NCBI GenBank assembly: GCA_021904315.1
Contig: CM038922.1
Coordinates: forward strand, 14,111,347 to 14,175,346
Reading direction: 5' to 3'
DNA from: Sphagnum magellanicum
Taxonomy: Eukaryota; Streptophyta; Sphagnopsida; Sphagnales; Sphagnaceae
DNA length: 64,000 nt
Both the position numbers and the translations under genes were made by a program. How positions within the stretch are numbered: position 1 is the first letter of the stretch; every line of letters begins with the position of its first letter. Positions 23,036 through 37,156 of the stretch are shown piece by piece. The notes under the pieces are model-generated. The model was not told the origin of the DNA and searched no databases. It saw only the letters and a list, made by a program, of their open reading frames with translations.

Positions 23036-25728
23036 TTATGAACACACCCATGAACTAATTAATACGAATCACACTAAGTCCCCAACATTTAATGTTACTG
23101 GGTTAAGAGCATGCCCAACATAATAAGTACATATGCCTTTACAGTATAGTTTGGATGAAGAGTTACAGAAAAACACTCTAAATCTACTTTGGGTTGACAA
23201 AAAAACATTTTCTCAGTGCCTTGGAAGAGCAGGTATGGCAGGAAAAAATTGTTTCTCAACAATGAATATGATTGTTTCTCATTGGCCAACTACCTCTAAT
23301 GATTGGCCCAGGTGGTGACAGTTAAATACTTTCTCAGTATGTACAGTTCAACTTTTCAGGTTCATGGGTGAGGATGGGGATGAAACTAAACAGTGCACAC
23401 TGGATATGCTAAATTCTGATAGAGTTTTGGCATGAGGCATGCTCTAATAAGAGCAACCGACTTGTGCCCTGTATGTGGCCCTGCACAAGAAAAAGTACAT
23501 CCAAAATATACTGGGAAGGCCATTTTAATGCTAGTGGCTGAGCTGGTCTAAGAGGAACTCCAGTGGTGCCCAGTATGTACTTGGATGAAGTCAAAACTAC
23601 TGTTGGGCGGTTCTCAGGAATTGGATGAGAATCATTTGGATTTCAGCTCGGTTTCATTGGATACTATACCAGGGTAGGGTAATGGGACTTTATCTTATTC
23701 CAGTTCTCAATCCTTATGCACATTAAAAATACAAAGTATAGTCATTTATGATTGTTTTCTTTTGAAATTTTTTGAGGGAGGGACATAGGGTATCCAAGGT
23801 CATGTACCTTTTTCAAAAGTTTGTTAAGCAAAAAGCTTCTTCTAGTAGCTGAGTTTATGGCCTTTCAAAAGTAAGGGGTCAAAAAGTTAAAAAGAAAAAT
23901 CTCAATACACACACCAAAGCTAATAACCAAATAGCCAAAACATTTTTTGAACATTGCTTTGTCATCTTTGATGCTCAAAGATGTTTTGTAAAGCTTAATT
24001 TGGTGTTTCTATAACACTTTAGATCACTCAAAATGAATAAAAGATGAAAATGTTATGAGCTTTCAAAATGAGAGGGATCTAAGAGAAAAAAAACATATTT
24101 TTAGTTGAAAATTGCTATTTTTTCTTCCTATTCTTTTTTTTTGGGGTTATTCCTTTGCTTTCCCAGTACAAAAATTTATGATTATTCTTGTTTTTTTTAT
24201 TGAAAAATAAAACTTTTAAAACTAAACTTGGATGTGAAAAATATTTTTGCAAGGTCACACATACTGAGCATGGCTGGAGATGCTCTTAAAGACCATAGAA
24301 CTATCCCCATAACCCTGGAAACATTGATGAATTGATCATGGCACAACAAAGGGTCAACAATGCTTGCTCACGTACAGCCATCCTGTTCTTGTGCAACTCT
24401 TCTTCCTCTTGCTGACCACCATGCAAGATTTTACATGTCAGTGTCTTGCTTAAGCCTCTCTATCTTTCAAGCACTTGGCATTGCCAGTATTCTTTTTTTG
24501 AGAACATTGGGCAATGATTCGTACAATTTTGATTTCTACACCATATGCTGTCATCTGTCATGACTCAGGATTCAAAAGCTTTGCCAAAGTACATAATTCA
24601 AAACAATGTCGTGGGAGATGAACATGTAAAACCAACCACCTTGGCAATGACTGTGGAAATGGCTTGCCATCAATGCATGTGAAGCTTTACAAACACAACT
24701 CAACTGGTATCTGTCACAGCAAAGAGGATCCCAACATCAGTACTTAGTACAAAAGTCACCAACAAACCATGGTAATGCATGCATTTCTCAATGACCAAAT
24801 AGACCACTTAGGAGTTGCCACAAGAACAGAAGCCTTATCAAATGTTGCCAATTTCCTATTCAGAAATTATCGGGAGATGTCATTGCAATTTCAATAGAAT
24901 ATACAATAATAAAATGGTCTGTTTGCAGGTTTGCAGTGCATGGCAGTAGCCAATTATGCCAGTGCGACAAATGTAAATCTATTGATTTTGGCCATTGCAA
25001 GGTCAGCTGTTGTTAGTAGTGTAGCTTGGTGTGTTATTACAATACCAGCATCATCAACTGCCAAAGCAGTGCACCCAAATGTCACACCATGATGACAACT
25101 CTTGCTTTTCTCCAGCATTGATCCATGCTTAATATGCGGCAAATACATGAAACTTGATAAAGAAAGTGAAGTCACCACAATCTTGTGAGATTCTATAGCT
25201 AAAATTCTAGTACCCATCTAAAAGCATTAAACCCTACATCTATCCATACAGGTCTACTTACATGTTGATTTTTTGCAATCACAACAAACAAGTGTGTACT
25301 GGGAAAGTGATGCCTTAACAAAGCAAATCAAAATCAGATCACTGAGTGAGAATCTTTGTGATCATATGGCATGTTTATAATGAGGTAGGTTCAATGGTTG
25401 CTGAAATGTGGACATCATAATTCATACCTCAAGGAAAGCTGGTAATCACTGACTTTTAGTTACATCTTCAACTTGAAAGTATCACTGGTGCTTGCACATA
25501 TGCTGTCACCTTGTGCACACAGACCCAAGCCTTGGATATACTCAGCTCAGGACAGATCTATCAGCGGACCTTCATTAGGGGGCGCCATGGCTGAAGAACA
25601 AGAAAGCTGTATGATATGTCAATTCTGACTGAACCCTGACTTCACCACCCAGTTGAACAATACCACTACACATGCTAGTGTAAACAAAATGAACTTGATA
25701 TAGTGATCAACAAGACAGACTACTGGCA
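23036..25728. other. Intergenic DNA, nothing recognised
   Basis: Moderately richer in G+C than the AT-rich blocks upstream. GGTCACACATACTGAGCAT near 24255 recurs near 35430 with a shared TGGAGATGCTC end, probably the terminus of another small element. No gene is seen. Confidence 0.45.
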
Positions 25729-27245
25729 TCACCAATGGTTCATGCAAGAACAAACACCATCTTTAAATTGATGAAAGTGATTGGCAACCCTCGCCACAAT
25801 TGGTATCCCAACTATATTTGAAATGAACTTTGTGAAAGTGTGGCAATCTTCACAAACCCACAGATCTTTTCTTATTTAGAGAGGAGTACCACAAGCTGTG
25901 TTGATGAGCCCAAATGCAATAGCAAGTTTCTTGGCATGGTGACACAAATGAAACACCTTTTCTTCTTCCTTTGCCACATCATGCAGAACAAATTTCGTAG
26001 AAGGCACATACCCTGCATTGTGCATGAGCCTTGACGATCTCTGCAGTTCTGCATGAATTTCAATCATCTGAGGGTGGTCCTGATTGTCTACTACAAATGT
26101 ATGCACCTCATTATTAACTTCAATCCAGGTGTAAACTAGCTGTATCTTCACACCTCTTTCCTACCTCTGCTGTTCAACATTCTCACAGAGATGCCTATTG
26201 CCAGCACCAACATAGATGTTTGATGGCAGCACATAACCTGCAGCAATTTCAGGCTCCAATTCAAAACCCATTTAGCAACATGTTCTCCCATCTCCACAGT
26301 ACCATGAATTCTCGGCAAAACCATTCATGCAGCCACATTTGGTCTACAGGGCATTGCTTTGATAATATTCTCTGCCTCCTGTAGATGGCCAGGATGGCCA
26401 AGGTTGATTATGCAGGTGTAATGTTCCAACTTTGCAGAAATCATATAGTCTATGCTCTTTGAAGCATAACAGTGCATGCCTTCATCTACCAAACCTGCAT
26501 GGCTACAAGCTGACAGAAGACAAGCAAGAGTGATATCATCTGGCTGGACACCTTCTTCACACATCCACTCAAAATGTGTGAAGAAGCTTCCTTACCATGT
26601 CCATTCATGGCACATCCTCCAAGCATGGCATTCCAAGTGACCACATCTTGAGATGGCATCTTGTGGAACACTTTCGAAGTCTCCTCAATGCTCCCACATT
26701 TTGCATGCATGTCAACCAAGCTATTCCCCACAAAGACATCCAACTCCAAACCACTTTGAATGATCTGTAGATGAACACACCCGCCCTCTTCAAATGCCAC
26801 AACACTGGAACATGCATTCAGAAACCCCACAAAAGTAACAGAATCTGGCTGCATGCCTTCCTGTTGCATTTGCTGAAATAGTTCCAGTGCCATCTGCCCT
26901 TGCCCACATTGCACATGTTGCAATATCATGACAGTCGAATTGACCACATCTTCAGATGGCATCTTGTTGAACACTCTCCAAGGATCCTGCATGATCCCAC
27001 TTTTTGCATACATGTACACCAAGCTACTCCCACAAAGACATCAGATTTGCAACCACTTTGAATGAGCTGCTCATGAATAAGCCTGCCATTTTCAACTGTT
27101 CTGCAACCAGCAGATACCTTAAATCACCTGAACAGAAGTGAATTTTGTCAGGAGTCATTCCTTCTTATTGCATTTGTTGGGAAAGCAGCATTGCCTTCTC
27201 AGGTTGCCCATCCTTCACATATTCTGTAAGCTTCTGATTCCATGA
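25729..27245 (-). pseudogene. PLS-class PPR-DYW protein, decayed
   Basis: On the minus strand, tandem pentatricopeptide motifs are readable in several frames. Examples are QPEKAM, VYMYAKSG, GQGQMALELFQQMQQEGMQP, DVVTWNAMLGG, QPDDIT and SACSHAGLVDEGM. E/E+ and DYW domains follow: VEMGEHVAKW, EVNNEVHTFVVDNQDHPQM, VLHDVAKEEEKVFHLCHH, VCEDCHTFTKFIS and a final CSCMNHW then TGA at 25729-25731. Such proteins edit organellar RNA, the DYW domain being the deaminase. Here the catalytic His-x-Glu is His-Ala-Lys (25930-25938). A TAA (25876-25878) and a TGA replace sense codons in the DYW and E regions. The terminal DYW triplet is NHW, and there are at least four frameshifts. The PPR wording is typical of fern PPR families, in my recollection. 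The 5' end is lost beyond about 27245. Confidence 0.88.
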
Positions 27246-30044
27246 AAAAATTGTTCAATTGCACTGTGCCTGGTGCCATTGCAGCCCATCTCTGCTGCCA
27301 CCCACCCATAGTGGGTCTCATTAGTCCTCAAACCAGAGTGCTTTCCATGACTTCTCATGTTTGAAATCCGGACACCTTTCATTTGCCTACAACCAGAAGT
27401 CCAGATCAAGCTGATCAGCCATGTATTCTCCACATCCCAGGCATAAAATGGTATCATAAGACGAGAGAAAGCCGCAAACCCTAAACCTTCTGCATCAGCA
27501 TATTGCATTTACCTGCCTTTCTCCAGCCTACTGCTGCTACTAGTTTCCCACCAGTGCAAAGGACTTGGAAAGAATTTCTACCAAGTTTGACCAGGCCAGG
27601 ATAGCAACCAAGAGAGAGAGGGAGGAACAAGATTGACACCAACACGAGCTGTGGCTCCGTTGCCATTTGAACTCTGATGGGTTTGATGTTCAGTTACCTT
27701 CTCTGATCTATGATCCCACCGTTGCCAAGGATCCAAAAAGGAAATTTAGGGTTTAGGGTTCATAATCACCTAAACATGACCTAAACCTAAACCATGAACC
27801 TTAAACCCTAAAACGCTGCAATTCCTCTCTCTCCCCTCACAATCCAAGAGCGTCTCAAGAGACCAAACTGCAAACTCTTGCCACCACCATTCCATGCATT
27901 CAGGGTTCTTAATGACCTTAACATCGCCCAAACTTAAACCCTAAAACGTTGCTATTTCTTTCTCTTTCTCCTCATAATCTGAGAGTGTCCCAAGCAGACC
28001 CAAATACAATTCCCTCTGGAACATCCCAAGTGGACCCAATGTGATGAGAAATTGTGGGATGAAACCCTAGATTGATGGAACAACACCATCAACCACCGAA
28101 AGCAGACCAGACAAAACTTTCAACAGTTGATGGTGATGTGAAAGAGCATCTTGGTTTCCATTTTTATTTTCTTCTGGTTTGTTTGTTTGCTTGCTTGTCG
28201 TGAGCAAGGTGGGTTTTAATTCTCGACGGCGCTTGTTGTGTCATGTTCTTTTCTCTGTGGGTGCATTTTCGGTGGTGTTGATGTTTTCTCGCTGCTGCTT
28301 TGATGGCCGTTAGTCAAGGACGAGCCTGAGTTGGGGATAAGAGGCGCGGCTATTCAAGGACAAGGGGGAGCTAAGTTCCTAAACAAGTTTTTGTAGATTT
28401 TCATCGATGCGTAATGTTGATATAGTCTGGGGTTAGCTGGTCATGCTTCGGATTTGAAGGAAATTTCCTCAAGGGAGGATTGTGTTCTAGAGAAGCTATG
28501 TAGATCTTCACTGCATTATGTGCTTCTTTAGGAAGAATGCAATTTTGGTACAATTAATAGGGGTTGATGATAAAGAAGATGATGAAAAACTTCACAGATC
28601 TCAAGAGCGGTTACGAAGTGTCTCAATCTTTGTTTGTGGGAGTCACTGCGATTAATTCTGTTTGGCAGTCCATTGTTTAAAAAGAGAGAGCACTCGGATT
28701 ACTAGGAACTGTGAGGGAGTACCTTGTTCATGCAATAAGTTGTGGTGTTTTGGTGAAGCTTGTTGAAGGGCACGTCTTCTTTGTCAAACTCTCTGAATTA
28801 AGCCAAGTGCGAAGTTGCCTGTGGAATGTGCTTTGTGTTATATATTCTTTTGTCTGAGGTTCAAAACAATTAGGGTGTTGTTTTCATGGTTGAAGAAACC
28901 ATCTGGGTATGATCAAAGGGTTGTAATGTCATGGGCTGGTCACTTTGTATTAATTTCAAGGATCAAAGGTTGTCTGTATGGGAATCTGGGAGTCTGTGAC
29001 AAATGAGAAGCTATGAGTAACCTGTTGAGCTCATGAGAGTGAGGTCAGAGAGATCTAATTCCTGGAGACTCACAGAACTAAATGCATTGTGCTGACAACT
29101 AATACTAGGGTTTACAACCTGTGATGTTTAAGTTGATTGTTGCATACCTTAAACTTTTGAATTTGCCAAGCCCTATTTCATCAACGTTTTGAATTTACTA
29201 TGAAGGAAGTATGCATCCCCTTTGGTTTTTGTTACACCAAACGCAACTCTAGCACTTGGTCCAACACTTGGCTCCCACTTCACATAGGGCAATTATTCCT
29301 AGAATAGCCTTGTTCCCAATCTTTACCCTACACAAAATACCGATGTTGTGTGAATTTTAGAAATTGTTACAAATACCCATTGATTATTAGCTCGTGTATA
29401 TTGATGTTGAGTGGGTACCAAATTGTGGTCTAAAATCAACCTAGTTTTCAATCAATTCACATAAAGAATCAACCAGGTGTCACTCAAAGTGATATCCTAA
29501 AAAATCGATCAAGTGTCACTCAAAGTGATACTTGAAATAAAATCCTAGATTTTAAGGTATGTAACTTGAGATACATGGTTCACAAAAAACAAAAACAAAA
29601 ATTCTTCAATTCAAATGTTGATACTCAAATAGGTTACACAAGTAATCCCTCAGTTTGATTCTTAAGGGTCTAGGACTAGGGAGTCTAAACTTAGGTAAGG
29701 TTTAAGATTAAAGGTGGAGGCAAGGTTTAGGTTTAAGGTGGAGGTTGCATTTAGGCTTAGGGTGCAAGCTAGAAGCATTGCTTTTCTTACATGGGAAACA
29801 AAATTATATCCCAAGAATGTTGTTTCTAATGTTCATCATGTTTTGAAGGTGTTCATTGTGTTGTTACTATTGTTCATCATGTTTAATTCCCTTTTATGGT
29901 AAGTATTACCTATGCCCTTACATTGTCTTACAAGTTAAAATTTCATTGGAAGTGAAAAGTCAATGGTTGCAAGGCTTCAACAAAAACTTTTTCATTTCAG
30001 GTATGTTCATCTTGCTTAAACTTTAATCTTGAAAAAAAAAATTA
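27246..30044. other. Intergenic DNA with telomere-type motifs
   Basis: Clusters of AAACCCTAA/TTTAGGGTT lie at 27748-27805, 27935-27950 and 29680-29765. A minus-strand frame at 27215-27508 may hold the worn 5' part of the PPR pseudogene but shows no clear motif. No gene is seen at 28100-29100, although this part is less AT-rich. Confidence 0.45.
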
Positions 30045-30540
30045 CCATAAGACCCAAAATCCTAATGAATAATTTGACAAAAAATAACAAATCAAACCCT
30101 ACCCCTAAAAACAAACCTTAAATACCACTAGATTTAAAACCTTAATGAAAAATTTGACAAAAAATAACAAATCAAAGTTTAACCTTAAACACTAACCATA
30201 AATATTGTGAGACCCAACACCCTAATGAATAATTTCATAATAACTAACAAATCAGGTTGTAACCCTAAACCCTAACCCTAAAAACAAACCCTAAGTACCC
30301 CTTAACCCTTAAATCCCAATGAAGAAAACAACAACAAAAATTAAATTCGGGCTCTAACCCTTAAACCCCAATGAGTAAAAGAACAACAAAAAATAAATTC
30401 ATGTTTTAATCCTAAACCCTACCCTAAAAACAGACCTTAAATACACCTAAACCCTAAACCTTAAAGAAAAAATGAAAAGAAAATTTAAATCAGACCTTAA
30501 TCCTAAACTCTAACCCTAAGAAAACCCTAAAAAAATTTAA
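30045..30540 (+). repeat. Tandem array built on CCCTAA motifs
   Basis: About five to six diverged units of roughly 80-110 bp share a phrase like CCTAATGAATAATTTGACAA, then AAATAACAAATCAA, then runs of AACCCTAAACCC. Unit order and spacing are partly kept. It combines a minisatellite with telomere-type sequence. Confidence 0.6.
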
Positions 30541-31182
30541 TATTTTAGGTTAAATAAAGAGATTGTTGCAAACAAAAAAAATCAAACCCTAAAGATGAAA
30601 TTACAACTTCACCACTTGTAGATTATGCATGGGCCAAGATTGTTGGGACCAATTCATCAAATTCCACCAAGGTGAAGTTGGTCAAAGTTTTGAAAGGATG
30701 CAATTTAGCTTGCTTTGTAACCAAAACATCTCAAACACCAACTCTTGGGTTCACGAATTGCCCCATTGACTCCTCAATCTCATGCAATGTGAAAGAATTG
30801 TGGGAGTTGCAAGCAACCGACATGCAATCAAAAATAGCCATGTCCTCTTCATCCATATCCTACAATATTTTTTCATCACTTGATGTACACGTGAAATGAT
30901 CACAATTAGAAAAGGAAACATGGCTTTCACTTGAAAAAAACATCTTTAGTCTCAAATGAAAATGAAGAAAAAAAGTTTTGAAAAAGCTCCTCTTTATATA
31001 GCCCATACATGAGGATCTTAAACTACATGAATGAATCTTACATTCTACCTAGTCTAGATTGAAACCCACTCCATTGTGGCTGATTTTTCCTTCATCATCA
31101 TGCACACACATAGAACCAAACCTTAAAACTACATTTCTAAGCATGGATTGGTCATTTGATTACATAATGTTTCTCATTTTAA
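30541..31182. other. Intergenic DNA
   Basis: A 75-codon plus-strand frame at 30672-30899 has ordinary composition but no recognisable motif. I do not call it a gene. Confidence 0.35.
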
Positions 31183-31511
31183 ACCATAGCTTGACCAATA
31201 GCCATAACTAGTAGCCTATAACCAATGGCCAATAACTAATGGTTGATAATTAATATCCAATCTTTATAGCCAATACCCAATACCCATAGGTAATGGCCAA
31301 TGGCCAATAGCTAATAACCAATGGTCAATAATCAATAGCCATAGTTAATAACCAATAGCCAATGGTTAATAGCCATAGCTAGTAGCTAATAGCCAATAGG
31401 CAACAACCAATGGTCAATGGCCAATAGCCACAAGTAATAGCTAATAGCCAATGGTCAATAGCCAATAGTGGTTAATAATGAATATCCATAACTATTAGCC
31501 AATATCCAACA
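31183..31511 (+). repeat. Heptamer-like CCAATAG/CCAATGG satellite
   Basis: About 45 units of roughly 6-8 bases, variants of CCAATAG, CCAATGG, CCAATAA and CTAATAG, follow one another for over 300 bases with no other sequence between. CCAAT boxes are therefore extremely dense, which is probably a by-product of the repeat. Confidence 0.75.
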
Positions 31512-33592
31512 TTGGCCTAAACGGTGAGCAACCCTAGGTGGGGAAAAAATAGTTTAATGTGCCCATGTTAAGGACCTCATCCTAGGTTTTCCCACTTTGA
31601 ACCCCACTTGGACCCCTATCTTGAAACAAGTTTATGGACAACACTATATAAGGGATGAAGGATGAGAAAGGACCCAATTGGGCATCACGTTATAGATAAC
31701 TCTAATGCAATTAATTATGAAAAAATTGCATGAACAAAGATTAAAGTGTAGACCCCATGACAAAAAAATTCTAACTTGAGAATTTTTTTATGTTAATGAT
31801 GAATTATCAATTGATGTTAAATCATGCATTCTATGTTGTGTATAATAGTGTTATCATCATTTGCATCAATTGTCCAAGGCTGAAAGTTCCAATGCAAGTA
31901 TAGAATTGATGAAAACAAGAGTTTGAACATTTTTGAGATGGTGGTTGGCACTTGTGAACTTGCAAAGGAGCTTGTCAATCAAGAATTGTTGATATTTTGT
32001 AGATATTAGGGATGCAAAAGATATCAAATGCTTTTTGGAGCAGTGAAAGAAACATGAAACCATGTTCCTAATTGTTAATTTTTTAACTTTAAGCAAATAT
32101 TATGGATTGTAGGCTTTGAAACTAAAACTAAGGGGAAAAAATTCCCTTGTTGAAATTCTCATCAATTTGAAAAGATACTACTTACAATAAATTGACCTTG
32201 AAATAAAAATCCTTATGAAATAAAAATTTTCAAAATGATGCAAGGGTGGGTTGTAAGGCTCCTAGTAATTTGTTAGATTTGATAAACTTAAAATTATACT
32301 TAAAACATGAATTAGATGAATTTAAAAGTTCTTTTCAGCAAGATGAATTGAAAGAGAACCAATTTAATTGTTTTTGTCTTATATGTCTTTGAAATGTGAT
32401 CACATAATTTTATTTAAATATTAGAGTTGTGTAATGATTGATGATTTGTTTTTGGCCTATGAAAATTTGAAAAAAATTAGACATCTTAATTCTGACATCT
32501 GAAAGTGGTTAAAAAATTAGCTTCACATAACCATTTAATTTAAATGAATTAAAAACGTCTTGTGAAATAACCAATTGGGCATAAGGAAAAATCAAAATAA
32601 AGAATTGGACATGGTATATTTTATTTTTTAATGTGAAAACTAGTTTACTTCTTGAATTTTAAAATTTTGAAAACCAGAACATGTGGTTATGGGAAAAAAG
32701 TTAATAATTTCCCAACACTAATATATAACCACTTAACTAATGATGGTGAAAAAATCCAAAGTATTAATATAGTTGTGGTTGTTGATTTTTTGGCAATTTT
32801 CAAAAAATCACCTTTATGACCACAAGTTCTTTCATGAAAATTGTCTTTTCTTTGATATTTTGGAAATAACTAAAATTGGTGATTCTTTGATTCTGATTTT
32901 TCCCAAAACCTGATATTGCAAATTTTACAATTATGAAAGATTTAAAGAAGCAAAACCACCAACTATTTAAAAAATCAAATAATTTCCCAACACTACAAAA
33001 TACATGCAATCAACCTCAATTATTGATCACATTCTTGTTTTATCAAACCTTGAAATACTTGTGACAAAATTATTACATAATTAAATTCATGCAAAAACTT
33101 CTTTTTCATTGAAATAAAAAATATTTTAATAATAAATATATCAAGTCTTATTTTATGACTATTTCTCCTTTTTGTTGACAATGATCAAGAGTTGTCTATT
33201 TAAGCAAAAATTACACCTAATGTTAAAGCACTAATGATAAAATAGACTATCATGGAACTAATCATTAAATTTTAGAAAAATTATCATTTAGTGCCAAGAT
33301 AATGGATCTAACGTTTAGTAGAGCAAAACTTGTGCTAATTCATATCAAAGACAATGTTACATGGCACGACATGTATCATGACCTTAACATTAACATTGAT
33401 TCATACCAAAAAGCTTCATATGTTTCATAGAAAGTTAGTGTTACCACCTTTTTGACCCATTTTTTCTCATTTTCATCTTTGGTTTTTCACAATCTTTTAT
33501 GTGTTATGTAACTCATGTGTTAAATGGTCACTTTGACTTTCTTGACATAAGATTGAGTTAATTGTTCAAAGTCTTTTTTTTTTTTTGCTAGA
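31512..33592. other. AT-rich intergenic DNA
   Basis: No gene is seen. TATAGATAACTCTAATG near 31691 resembles the terminal motif of the 91-bp element family. Confidence 0.45.
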
Positions 33593-33698
33593 TTTGAATG
33601 TTAACTACCATCAACATTAACAACAAGTTATCATTGTGTGCCAACAAGGATTCCACATCATCATGAATGTTACTTAACATTGCATATGTGAATGCACC
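33593..33698 (-). repeat. Partial third copy of the 213-bp element
   Basis: The stretch ends with ATATGTGAATGCACC and contains TGTGTGCCAAC and ATGTTACTTAACATT in the same order as the right half of 14002-14212. The other terminus is not recognisable. Confidence 0.45.
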
Positions 33699-36600
33699 CA
33701 ATAATAAAAAAATTGTAATATTAACTTACCAATGACTTGGCATTGGGTGTGAATCATGAACTGCTTCAAGATCATAGAAAATCAATAGAATTGTAAAACA
33801 AAAAATAATGGTTTAGAGACATGTCCTTATATTATGACGAAAGTCTATGTACAAACATCCTTAGTGCCTTTTGCATGTCAAGAATCTACTTTTCTATCAT
33901 TATTTCAATGGTCGGAGTTGATTTCAATGTGAACTAGGTTTTAGTTTTTTTCCATGTTTTGGGGTTTATCCCAAGGAGATTTATGTGTATGTCTTTATGT
34001 GCATGCCTTTGTTAATTATGATAGTGACGAATGTTGATGTAGTAGTGCATGACACCAATCATGTTCATAAATTATTTAAAACTTTCTATTATCTTGAATT
34101 TTTCAACCTTAAAAAATCTTCCACCAACTAACTTATCATAACTTTTTTACGGGGCTCACCATCACAAAACACCCCCATGTAACGTTCTTGAATGTCAACT
34201 TCCATTGTGGGCCAATCATGAAAGGACTTTCCATGGGTCGACCTAACTACCATGAACCTTTCTAGGAGCCTTTCATGGATAGGAGGATTCATTCATGATA
34301 ATTACCACTTGTGGATAGATGCTATTCGTTACAAACCTTGGGAAAAAAATTGGGCAACCATGTTTACACATAGATTACTTTGGATAGTGTGGTTCTAGTG
34401 TTGGAACATTTAAATACTATGGAATTGAGTGGAGTGGGTGGAGATGCTCTTGGCCCTTTACACAAAGGCTGTTTTTCCATACATGGGTGCTCAAGATTTG
34501 AATAATGGTTTATTGCTGAAAAGGAGTGGCTTTCTTTCCCAACAATTTGCAGAAGATCATCTTGTATTAAGGCTTATCATGAGCAATATGAGATGAACAA
34601 ATGGGAACAAATCTTTTAGCATACCTTCCAGGGTAGAATTTCTGGACTGCAGATGGTAGAATGTCGTTTTGAATTCTGACCAAGCTGAAAAAAACATGCT
34701 GATCAGCAAAGAATCATCTTCTTGCAAGCACCAAGTAACCTGGAAGAAACTGGTCAAGAGCAAGCTGCTAGGAGGGATGTAGAAGCGAGGAGTCCTGTGC
34801 AAGTAGATGGAGAGGAGCATGGGGTATAGGCTGCCAGCTCTTTTCCAGTACCTCTATCGAATACCTTTTTTCCAGCAGCTCCACTGCAAAGTGTCTCAAC
34901 TCTGCCAAGAGTTGTTGAAGCCATTTGTGCCACAATTTTACTTTAGAGTTCTGCAGACCATCTGAAGTCATAGTCAATCAATACTTCCACATTAGCCAGT
35001 ATTGAAATGTCAATAACTTGGTCATATCATGCAACCAGGGCCATGTCTCTTCCCTCCCTGCATCCACAATGACATTCAAAGTTTCAGGAGGATATATGCT
35101 TGCTGACTGTTAGAGCAATTCCATGGGTGCTTAATATGTTACCCTGCAAATTAAAATTGGATGAAGAAAAGTCAAAACATGCCAGTTTGGCTCAGCAAAA
35201 TGGATTTGGCCCAGCATTCTTGCACACTTTGCTGAGGCTGGTAAAAGGCACAGCAAAGTTGAACACCTGCCAGAGAAAAGTGTGATAAAAATGATGTGAC
35301 TGCTACTCCCTGTTTCTGATTGACCAGGTGCTTTGCTATTAGTAGTCTCCCACCTACTTGTAATCCCATTTTTAGTTTTACGGGCAGGGTTGGAAAAAAT
35401 TATATAACTAACCTTGAATGGGAAGAATATTTTTGCAGGGTCACATACTGAGCACCAATGGAGATGCTCATAGGGAGAAAATCTAGATGCAACTGTACAG
35501 CAACAGGCTAACTGATGAGTTCACACCTTGATTGATCCACCCATGGCCTGTTGGCTGAAACCTTGTTTCTGTAGAAGCTTCATCAGAACTGGAAATTAGT
35601 CAGCATGCCTCACCAGAGCCAACACCTTGCCAGAACATGAGTTCTCTCCTGCTGCTTCTTCCATGCTTGTTCAAGAATCTTTGTTATCTGCTCACATTCA
35701 CATATGCTCACAGCTGCTAGTTTCATAATAGTTAGTGCATCTTGCATCTTGTATATTGGTCATAAACCCCAAACTCTAAACCGTGAACCCATCAGCTTGT
35801 TAGGATAGTGCAGTACAATAGGTTGATCACACATAAGATAATACAGAGCATTTGCCTGGGGCATGTAGAGCAACACAGACCTTTGACAGCTTGGTCTCTT
35901 CAGTAGTAAGGACAGTTAAAGCCTGTATGATGCAGGCACTCAATAGCTGGACAAGACAATTCTGATAAAGCTCATACAATAGGGCCCTGGAGCTAGTCAT
36001 GAGTGATGTTGACCACCTCTACAGGGAAGGTGGCACTCAAAATACCCATTTTTGCCCTTGGAGGAAGATGTCCCTTGATGGTCACCATCTCCTCTCCATA
36101 CCCATGGCTGACAAGGTCATCCATTCCATCAACCAGCTAGAACAACCAAGACTCAAACCCCACTGACAAAACACACCAGAGAAAAATCCAAACTGGTTAA
36201 CAATGTGACTATCCATTTGCTGGTTGCAGATACATTGAGGAAAAATGGAGCATCACAGCCAAGTCATTCATTCAGCAACAATTGAAATCCATTGATGCCT
36301 TAATTTGGAATATATGACAAAAGAAATCGCACATGGACAACCAATTTAGAAGGACTTTTACCACATAAGAGACATATCCAAGTGAGAGGGCATGTAAAGC
36401 AAGGAGCTGACAGAGGCAGTCTGGAGTGGCAACTATTATTTCAGGCGTTGATACAGCCAGCCAGCCTATTGACCCAAAATTCACATACTCAAAAAAGTCA
36501 ATTGCTGACATAATCCCAACAAGATGAGCATACCACCTCCTGTAACTCCCTCTCCTCTTCCCGAATGGATTACACTCTGAACCCCTTACTCTGCAAAACC

Positions 36601-37156
36601 TAGGAAGAGAGCACTATCCAAATGTGCATGATGCATCCACCAAACCCTAAACCCTAAGAGTGATCCACCAACCCATCCAAGAGATGCTTGAGAGATGTGC
36701 CGGGATGCAAGCCAACAGACTGTATGTCCAAGGCTGTGTCTTCAGAGGCTTGCAAACCTGCCTCACCTACAAAAAAACAGCAGACAACTACTAGAGATTG
36801 GCTGACATGTCCAGGAGACAAAAAAGATGGAGGTGTTGCAGAATATTTAAGACATGCAATTCAGGAGGTTAACTTCACAGTGCTGTAAATCTGATTGCAG
36901 AGAAGGAACTTGAACACAATCAACAAAGTCTGATCACCTACCATTAAAGCTTGTTCTCTTGAACAGACCAGAAGAAGCACAATAGGCTTATGGAGAAGAA
37001 ATCAATCCATGGGTGTACCGATCGATGGGCAGGCAATGTGAGCAGCAACAGGCAAAACTATGGAGACTCCCCGAAATAAAAGGTTCTATTTTTGAAGTGC
37101 AGAGTTCCTCCCCTTTGGCTCAACATTTGCTAGACAAAGCATATGAGATAAAAGTG
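33699..37156. other. Intergenic DNA, nothing recognised
   Basis: From about 34400 on, the base composition rises toward that of genic DNA. Short open frames on both strands (34557-34977 minus, 35100-35285 plus, 36688-36888 plus) show no domain, and I could not link them by plausible introns. Confidence 0.4.

Noticed and set aside
9691..31511. CRISPR array among the tandem repeats
   Set aside because: Units follow each other directly without unique spacers, and the DNA is clearly plant nuclear.
34557..36888. A further multi-exon gene at 34.4-37 kb
   Set aside because: Composition is suggestive, but I found no set of exons that join in frame and no recognisable peptide.
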